Shown here: piece by piece, positions 1 to 3,813 of the stretch
How the letters are laid out: every line of letters begins with the position of its first letter
Position numbering within the stretch: the first letter of the stretch is position 1
Source: DATCHW01 sp036508135
GTDB taxonomy: Bacteria; Bacteroidota; Ignavibacteria; Tepidaquicellales; Tepidaquicellaceae
Reading direction: 5' to 3'
Length of the DNA: 6,137 bases
Assembly (NCBI GenBank): GCA_036508135.1
Contig: DATCHW010000139.1
Coordinates: forward strand, 1-6,137
Program-made: the position numbers and the translations under genes
The notes under the pieces: model-generated
Database searches by the model: none
Told to the model about the DNA's origin: nothing
Seen by the model: only the letters and a program-made list of their open reading frames with translations

Positions 1-242
1 TTTATTTCGTCATAATTGTACTCATCTGAATTCTCGTATTCCCTCAATCTCCCGTATTCGCCTATAGCTAATTCGTTATCTGTTGTTTCGAAGAGTGGTT
101 TTAGATGCACTGTAGCTATATTGAAATACAAATCATAAGGATTATAGTCTTCATCAAATAACCCGCATTTAAAAGCATTCCAGCCGATTAATTTTTCTGA
201 ATGGGCTTTGAATGAATAATTGTTTTTTTCTAATATTTTCAT
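1..242 (-). CDS. Unrecognised acidic protein, N-terminal part (runs off left edge)
   Basis: The minus strand is open from an ATG at 242-240 to the window edge, giving 80 codons and no stop. The start is supported by AAAGGA about nine bases upstream (minus-strand AAAGGAATTAAATT then ATG), one of the clearer ribosome binding sites in the window. The protein begins MKILEKNNYSFKAHSEKLIG and is rich in acidic and aromatic residues (for example FDEDYNPYDLYFN and YENSDEYNYDEI). No signal peptide, membrane segment or catalytic motif is visible. I do not recognise the family. It is divergent from the GTPase gene at 701, with the structured 243-700 region between them. The reading frame, codon use and binding site make it very likely a real gene; its function is unknown. 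Confidence 0.72.
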   Translation of the reverse strand, partial: MKILEKNNYSFKAHSEKLIGWNAFKCGLFDEDYNPYDLYFNIATVHLKPLFETTDNELAIGEYGRLREYENSDEYNYDEI

Positions 243-322
243 AATTTAATTCCTTTAATATATTAATAGTATTTTCCGGCGATATTACCAAACCTCATGG
301 CTCCCAATAATACAAGAAAAAA

Positions 323-334
323 GGAGATTACTCC
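323..334 (-). terminator. Weak minus-strand terminator-like hairpin
   Basis: Read on the minus strand this is GGAG-TAAT-CTCC followed at once by six Ts (322-317). The stem is only 4 bp. No minus-strand gene lies between it and the inverted repeat at 480-601, so it would only stop transcription arriving from that element. Chance occurrence is quite possible. Confidence 0.2.
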
Positions 335-410
335 CCTCTGAATTTATTATACCACCATTTATTTTTATATTTGATTATTTAACTCAACTGACTAATTTCC
401 AATAAATTAA

Positions 411-434
411 TAATCCCGATCTATAAAGGGATTA
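411..434. repeat. Perfect 7-bp stem-loop
   Basis: TAATCCC at 411-417 is the exact reverse complement of GGGATTA at 428-434, with a 10-base loop between. No T tract follows on the plus strand. It lies in the gene-free stretch 243-700, just left of the larger inverted repeat, and may be part of the same structured element or an operator-like site. The pairing is seen directly; the role is unknown. Confidence 0.45.
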
Positions 435-479
435 GTACGCTCTTTACATAAGATTTTTGTACGTAGCTTTTTTACGTTT

Positions 480-601
480 CCTCACGAAAACTGGTAATTT
501 TCAAAATCAAGGAAAACGTGGAATGAAGTTGCGTCCCTATAATTAAGGGACGCGCTTTATTGTTCATGTTTCCTTGAAAGGCGCACCAGTGCCTCGTGAG
601 G
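480..601. repeat. Long imperfect inverted repeat (two 56-59 nt arms)
   Basis: The two arms meet around a 7-base centre (539-545). Five blocks occur in the same order in both arms, as exact reverse complements: CCTCACGA (480-487) with 594-601; ACTGGT (490-495) with 585-590; TTTC (499-502) with 576-579; AAGGAAA (509-515) with 569-575; GCGTCCCT (531-538) with 546-553. The sequence between blocks has diverged. As single-stranded DNA or RNA it can fold into one long hairpin. This pattern resembles two inverted copies of a short element, as in REPIN or MITE insertions, or a conserved structured RNA. I saw no convincing flanking target duplication and no integron attC core sites. The symmetry is observed; the class of element is inference. 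Confidence 0.6.
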
Positions 602-640
602 GATGTGGCTTTAAGGTTAGCGTCCCTTTTTATATTTACA
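531..640 (+). promoter_or_regulatory. Candidate attenuator: competing hairpins ending in a T tract
   Basis: AGGGACGC at 546-553 can pair with GCGTCCCT at 531-538 (8 bp, 7-base loop). Alternatively, AAGGGACGC at 545-553 can pair with GCGTCCCTT at 620-628 (9 bp), which is followed by TTTTTATATTT. The second pairing looks like an intrinsic terminator stem. It encloses another hairpin: 571-575 with 599-603, then AGGCGC (579-584) with GTGCCT (589-594) around an ACCA loop. The two pairings cannot coexist, as in attenuators and riboswitches. It ends about 60 bases before the GTPase start. No known riboswitch family is recognised, and no promoter upstream of 531 is clear. Confidence 0.35.
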
Positions 641-641
641 G

Positions 642-647
642 TATAAT
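642..647 (+). promoter_or_regulatory. Possible -10 box (TATAAT) for the GTPase gene
   Basis: An exact TATAAT lies 53 bases before the GTPase ATG. No matching TTGACA-like -35 box is present at the usual 16-18 base spacing; the GCGTCCCT repeat occupies that position. In DNA this AT-rich a TATAAT occurs easily by chance, so support is weak. Confidence 0.25.
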
Positions 648-700
648 AGCAAAAAAATAAATAATAATTAACAATTAAAATAACATAAATATTATAGAAA

Positions 701-2008
701 ATGGAAGATAAGGATTATTCAACTTTAGTCGAAAAAAGGTTAGAAAGAATCGCCTCAATATATGAGTATCTTGATAACTTAATCAATGACTTACCTATTG
801 ATGTCCCAGAAAATATAAAAAAGCGGATTTTTGATAAATTATTCGGAGACAAAAATATGCAGGAAATAATAATAAATATAAAAGAAAGAAGAGCACCTCG
901 ATTTGTTTTAATGGGTAAAACTGGAGCAGGAAAAAGTAGTCTGATAAATGCGATGTTCGGCAAATATTTAGCTAAAGCGAGCGATATTGAATTTGGTACA
1001 TTAAAAGGTGAACCTTATTCGTATAAGTTTTTAGGAAAGACAATTTTTGAAGTTGTCGATACAAGAGGTGTAGGAGATATGTCAGAAGGAAAATATTCTT
1101 CATCTGATGTTTTGAAAGATACAATTAATAAGTTTTCACCTGACGCTATCTTATTTTTACTAAAAGGTGACGACAGAGCATTTCAAGATGAGGAAATGAA
1201 GGAATTAAAAGATTCAATTAATTGTTTCGATTACATAATAAAAGAAACAAAAGTGCCCATAATAGTAATTGTTAATCAAGTTGATAAAATAGATCCTTCC
1301 GATGAAATTGATCCTGCAAAATATCCTCAGCAGAAATTAGATAATATTAATAGTAAAATATCCTTATTGAATAGCTTTTTCAAACAAAATGAAATTAATA
1401 TTATTGACATAATACCAACAAGTTCTTTTGTAAGATGGAATTGTGATCCCGACGAAGTAGCTATAGAAAAATGGTCAGAATTAAAAATAATAAAAGATTA
1501 TAGATATAATATTAACAAATTATTAGATGTAATTGAAAACAATATAGACCTAAAAGCAAGATTAATGTTGATGTTGTATTCTAGAGCAGATAAAGTCGTA
1601 AGATATGTTTCAACTCAACTTTGCAAAGCATTCACAGCAGTCTCATATGTTATAGGATTAGAACCAATCCCATTGGCAGATATATTTATTCTTACTCCGT
1701 TACAAATAATTTTGATTATGTTGATTGCTTTTTTGAGTGGAAGAGAATTAAATTTTAAGTCAGCTTCAGAATTTCTTGTCTCATCAGGTATTAATGTCGG
1801 ATTTGCTTACGGTCTAAGAGAAGCTGCGAGAGCTATAATTAAATTATTCATAGGACCTGGGGAACTAATAAGTGCTTCTTTGGCAGCTGCTGGAACATAT
1901 TCTATAGGGAAGGCAGCTATAGCGTATTATCTTCAAGGTATCTCTAAAGATGATTTAGCCGAAGTAATAAAGCAAGCAAAATCCGAATACAAAAGAAAAA
2001 ATCTTTGA
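701..2008 (+). CDS. Era/HSR1-like GTPase with C-terminal DUF697-like hydrophobic domain
   Basis: The 435-residue protein carries a complete set of GTPase motifs. G1 is GKTGAGKS at residues 72-79, a candidate G2 threonine is T100, G3 is DTRG at 120-123, G4 is NQVDK at 192-196, and a G5-like TSS is at 240-242. These place it among TRAFAC-class Era/HSR1-like GTPases that bind and hydrolyse GTP. Residues 1-65 form a charged, probably helical leader. From about 295 to 415 the protein turns hydrophobic, with a likely membrane-inserting stretch near 325-346 and Gly/Ala-rich helices after it. This matches the DUF697 (YcjF-type) domain often fused to such GTPases, so a membrane-associated role is likely. 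The C-terminus is lysine-rich. The ATG has no Shine-Dalgarno, only A/T-rich sequence before it. Such proteins are often poorly characterised; the cellular role here is unknown, although the domain call is firm. Confidence 0.88.
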   Translation: MEDKDYSTLVEKRLERIASIYEYLDNLINDLPIDVPENIKKRIFDKLFGDKNMQEIIINIKERRAPRFVLMGKTGAGKSSLINAMFGKYLAKASDIEFGTLKGEPYSYKFLGKTIFEVVDTRGVGDMSEGKYSSSDVLKDTINKFSPDAILFLLKGDDRAFQDEEMKELKDSINCFDYIIKETKVPIIVIVNQVDKIDPSDEIDPAKYPQQKLDNINSKISLLNSFFKQNEINIIDIIPTSSFVRWNCDPDEVAIEKWSELKIIKDYRYNINKLLDVIENNIDLKARLMLMLYSRADKVVRYVSTQLCKAFTAVSYVIGLEPIPLADIFILTPLQIILIMLIAFLSGRELNFKSASEFLVSSGINVGFAYGLREAARAIIKLFIGPGELISASLAAAGTYSIGKAAIAYYLQGISKDDLAEVIKQAKSEYKRKNL

Positions 2009-2080
2009 GATACATTTAATATATTGTTAAGACTTTAGAAATGGGGTTACAGAAGTCAACAGCTATATTAGAAAGCATTG

Positions 2081-2126
2081 CAATTAACTATTTATCCAAC
2101 ACAATTAACATTAATAAATATTTATT
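2081..2126. repeat. Spaced CAATTAAC direct repeat and AT palindrome
   Basis: In the gap between the GTPase and lipoprotein genes, CAATTAAC occurs at 2081-2088 and 2102-2109, two helical turns apart. The 14-base perfect palindrome AATAAATATTTATT follows at 2113-2126. This could be a regulator binding region for the lipoprotein gene, but the DNA is so AT-rich that chance is a serious alternative. No terminator is visible after the GTPase gene. Confidence 0.2.
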
Positions 2127-2137
2127 CTAAAAAAATT

Positions 2138-2153
2138 AAAGGGACAAAAAACG
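2138..2153 (+). promoter_or_regulatory. Shine-Dalgarno followed by ACG at the expected start position
   Basis: AAAGGGA at 2138-2144 is a strong purine-rich binding site. Six bases later, in frame with the lipoprotein gene, stands ACG (2151-2153), one transition away from ATG. The ATG at 2175 lies about 30 bases from this site, too far for normal initiation, and has no Shine-Dalgarno of its own. This suggests that the original start was at 2151. Confidence 0.45.
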
Positions 2154-2174
2154 AACAAGAATTATATCTATATA

Positions 2175-2549
2175 ATGATTTTATTAATCTTCGCAACTTT
2201 TTTAATCATTTCATGTGGAAATGACAGTAAAAAGACTTCGTCAGATACAAATAAAAATGAAACTGTTGACAAATGGGGTGGTGCAACAAGAGATAGTTGG
2301 GTAGAACAAATAACAAAAAGTAATATTCTTGATGATATTATAATTGCATATGGACTCCAAGGATCTAAAGAATATGAATATCGAAGATTAATAGCCGGTT
2401 GCGAGTGGGATAAAGAAACAGCTTATTTAGAAAAAACCTATGGAAATAATCCTCCAGAAAAAGGAGTAAATTATAGATACAAAATACATAAAGGTGATGA
2501 GTTTTTAATGGAATGTGTGAAGGAAATTGTTAAAAATAAGAAAAAATAA
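2175..2549 (+). CDS. Small lipoprotein of unknown function
   Basis: From the ATG the product is 124 residues and begins with a hydrophobic run ending in the lipobox IISC, with the lipid-accepting cysteine at residue 14, followed by G-N and a Ser/Thr/Lys/Asp-rich linker. This is a signal-peptidase-II lipoprotein, presumably anchored in a cell-envelope membrane. The signal from this ATG is short and lacks a positive n-region. Reading in frame from 2151 adds eight residues, giving (M)NKNYIYI before the ATG. This supplies the missing lysine, so 2151 may be the true start despite its ACG codon. The mature part is charged, with two further cysteines (in AGCEWD and MECVK) that could form a disulfide. 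I do not recognise the family. It lies 166 bp after the GTPase gene on the same strand and may be independently expressed. Confidence 0.7.
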   Translation: MILLIFATFLIISCGNDSKKTSSDTNKNETVDKWGGATRDSWVEQITKSNILDDIIIAYGLQGSKEYEYRRLIAGCEWDKETAYLEKTYGNNPPEKGVNYRYKIHKGDEFLMECVKEIVKNKKK

Positions 2550-2589
2550 ACTCCATGATACTATATTTCCTGATATAATATATCTGAAG

Positions 2590-2619
2590 GGAATCAGAAC
2601 ATTTCAATTCTAGGATTCC
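2590..2619. repeat. Stem-loop between lipoprotein gene and gene remnant
   Basis: GGAATC (2590-2595) pairs with GATTCC (2614-2619), and AGAA (2596-2599) pairs with TTCT (2608-2611), leaving a two-base bulge and an eight-base loop. It lies 40 bases after the lipoprotein stop. It could mark the end of that transcript, but no T tract follows, so it is not a classical intrinsic terminator. Confidence 0.35.
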
Positions 2620-2649
2620 GAAAAGATTATTTTAAATTAAATTAATATC

Positions 2650-2832
2650 ATGCCAAAACTTGAAATCAAAATACCACACAACCTAACTCAATCCGAAGCC
2701 CTCTCCCGAATCCAAAAATTCCTCCCAGAGCTGAAAGCCCAGCATTCCGACCTTACAGGTTATTTGGCGAACCGATTTCATATGTTGGTGAAGAAGACAC
2801 TGAATTCGAAAACAATGGGTGTAAATGGTTAG
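2650..2832 (+). pseudogene. Truncated polyhydroxyalkanoic acid system-like small protein
   Basis: The 60-codon frame starts MPKLEIKIPHNLTQSEALSR and continues with a helix-like segment to about residue 34. From memory, this resembles the N-terminus of the polyhydroxyalkanoic acid (PHA_gran_rgn) system family: a beta strand, then 'PH.L...EA..R', then a helix. Family members are usually about 90-100 residues and continue with a conserved W/G-rich beta region ending in a second helix. Here the match stops near base 2750 and a basic, unrelated tail runs to a TAG. Bases 2650-2750 are visibly C-rich (CTC, CCC, CCA, AAC codons) compared with the AT-rich neighbours, and the composition changes at the same point. 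This suggests a remnant left by a deletion or insertion. No Shine-Dalgarno is seen. A short orphan gene is the alternative. Confidence 0.5.
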
Positions 2833-2861
2833 AGTTTTTAGAGATTTATGAGAGTTTTTAG
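2831..2861. repeat. 11-bp direct repeat, 20-bp period
   Basis: AGAGTTTTTAG occurs exactly at 2831-2841 and 2851-2861, starting at the end of the broken small gene and running into the convergent gap before the HEPN gene. It could be a replication-slippage duplication or a trace of the rearrangement that truncated the small gene. The repeat is seen directly; its origin is inference. Confidence 0.4.
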
Positions 2862-2898
2862 CGGTACAATATCTTGGTACATGGGATTTATACTTTTA

Positions 2899-3753
2899 TT
2901 AATCTTTAATCTGGTCATCAATCTCTTTTACAAAAGCTCGTTCATTTTCAATTAATTTCACAATCATATTATTATCAACAATGACCTCGTTTCCATCTTT
3001 ATCCTTTCCATTTCGATGAACTAAATCATGTCTTATTAAAACGGCTTTATATATTTCTCCAAACTTGGGGAATATGATGCCAAAAGTATCTTTATACATT
3101 TCTGATACTTTTGGTAAATGATGATAAATTACATCGAGCATAGCTTTTTTTGCAATTGATTCAGCTTTAGCTTCATATTCATAAATTGCAGAAATAGCGA
3201 TATTTTGCTTTTCAAAACCTTTAAAAGTTTTAAAAAATTGTTTTAAATTATCTTTAGAATTAAATACAGAATTAATAAATGCATCTGACAAATATGTTTC
3301 CATAATCCCAATCACACTAGAATAAAGTTGACGATGAAAAAGCTTTAATAAATTATCATCAGTTATTTTAATTTTTAAAAGCTCAAGTATATTATCTAAA
3401 TCCTGATTAAAAGTTTGTAAGAAGGCAGTATTAGCAGAAATAGCTTCATATTGATCATCATAATAAGGTTCAGATATTTCTTCAACGCCAATTTCAGTAT
3501 TATCGGGTAAATCTTCGATAACTCCAGAGGCTCCTGCGTATGTTACGAAAATATAAATTTCAAATTCTTTCTCACAATTACCACAAATCGCGTATCCATC
3601 ATTATCAGTTTGACTATCAATAACAGTATCTGCTGAATAATTTGGGGAAGGAACGTTAATTTCTTCACTATCTACATGATATGAGCATTTGTTACATTTA
3701 AAATGAACAATTATTGATTCTGTTCCGAAGGGATTGAAATAAAAATCAGCCAT
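2899..3753 (-). CDS. Zinc-ribbon plus HEPN-domain protein, putative RNase
   Basis: The 284-residue protein has two parts. Residues 1-75 hold CNKC at 20-23 and CGNC at 57-60, spaced as in a zinc ribbon that could bind nucleic acid or protein. After an acidic linker (about 76-105, with VEEISEPYYDDQYEA), residues 110-284 are helical. They include LYSSVIGIMETYLSDAF and near the C-terminus IRHDLVHRNG, an R241-x4-H246 pair. This is the Rx4-6H signature of HEPN domains; the surrounding sequence is most like the RiboL-PSP-HEPN/MAE_28990 type. Many HEPN proteins are metal-independent RNases in toxin, abortive-infection and CRISPR systems. The gene follows the type III Res gene on the same strand after 60 bp with no terminator, so cotranscription is likely. 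The ATG at 3753 lacks a Shine-Dalgarno. RNase activity is inferred from the motif only. Confidence 0.75.
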   Translation of the reverse strand: MADFYFNPFGTESIIVHFKCNKCSYHVDSEEINVPSPNYSADTVIDSQTDNDGYAICGNCEKEFEIYIFVTYAGASGVIEDLPDNTEIGVEEISEPYYDDQYEAISANTAFLQTFNQDLDNILELLKIKITDDNLLKLFHRQLYSSVIGIMETYLSDAFINSVFNSKDNLKQFFKTFKGFEKQNIAISAIYEYEAKAESIAKKAMLDVIYHHLPKVSEMYKDTFGIIFPKFGEIYKAVLIRHDLVHRNGKDKDGNEVIVDNNMIVKLIENERAFVKEIDDQIKD

Positions 3754-3813
3754 ATTATTAAATTTGTTATCTAAATGTAAAATATTAAAGATTAAACCAT
3801 ATACGTTTCAGAA

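Noticed and set aside
455..635. Integron attC site or retron RNA as an explanation of the inverted repeat
   Set aside because: No RYYYAAC/GTTRRRY core pair flanks the palindrome, and no integrase or reverse transcriptase gene is in the window.
243..700. CRISPR array or tandem-repeat antitoxin RNA
   Set aside because: The repeats are inverted or irregularly spaced, with no regular direct repeat and spacer units.
715..963. Minus-strand 82-codon frame inside the GTPase gene
   Set aside because: It is antisense to the GTPase P-loop region, which is clearly the coding strand.
2863..2881. GTAC-based hairpin as a shared terminator for the convergent genes
   Set aside because: The stem is short and bulged (GTACAA with TTGGTAC) and has no T tract on either strand.
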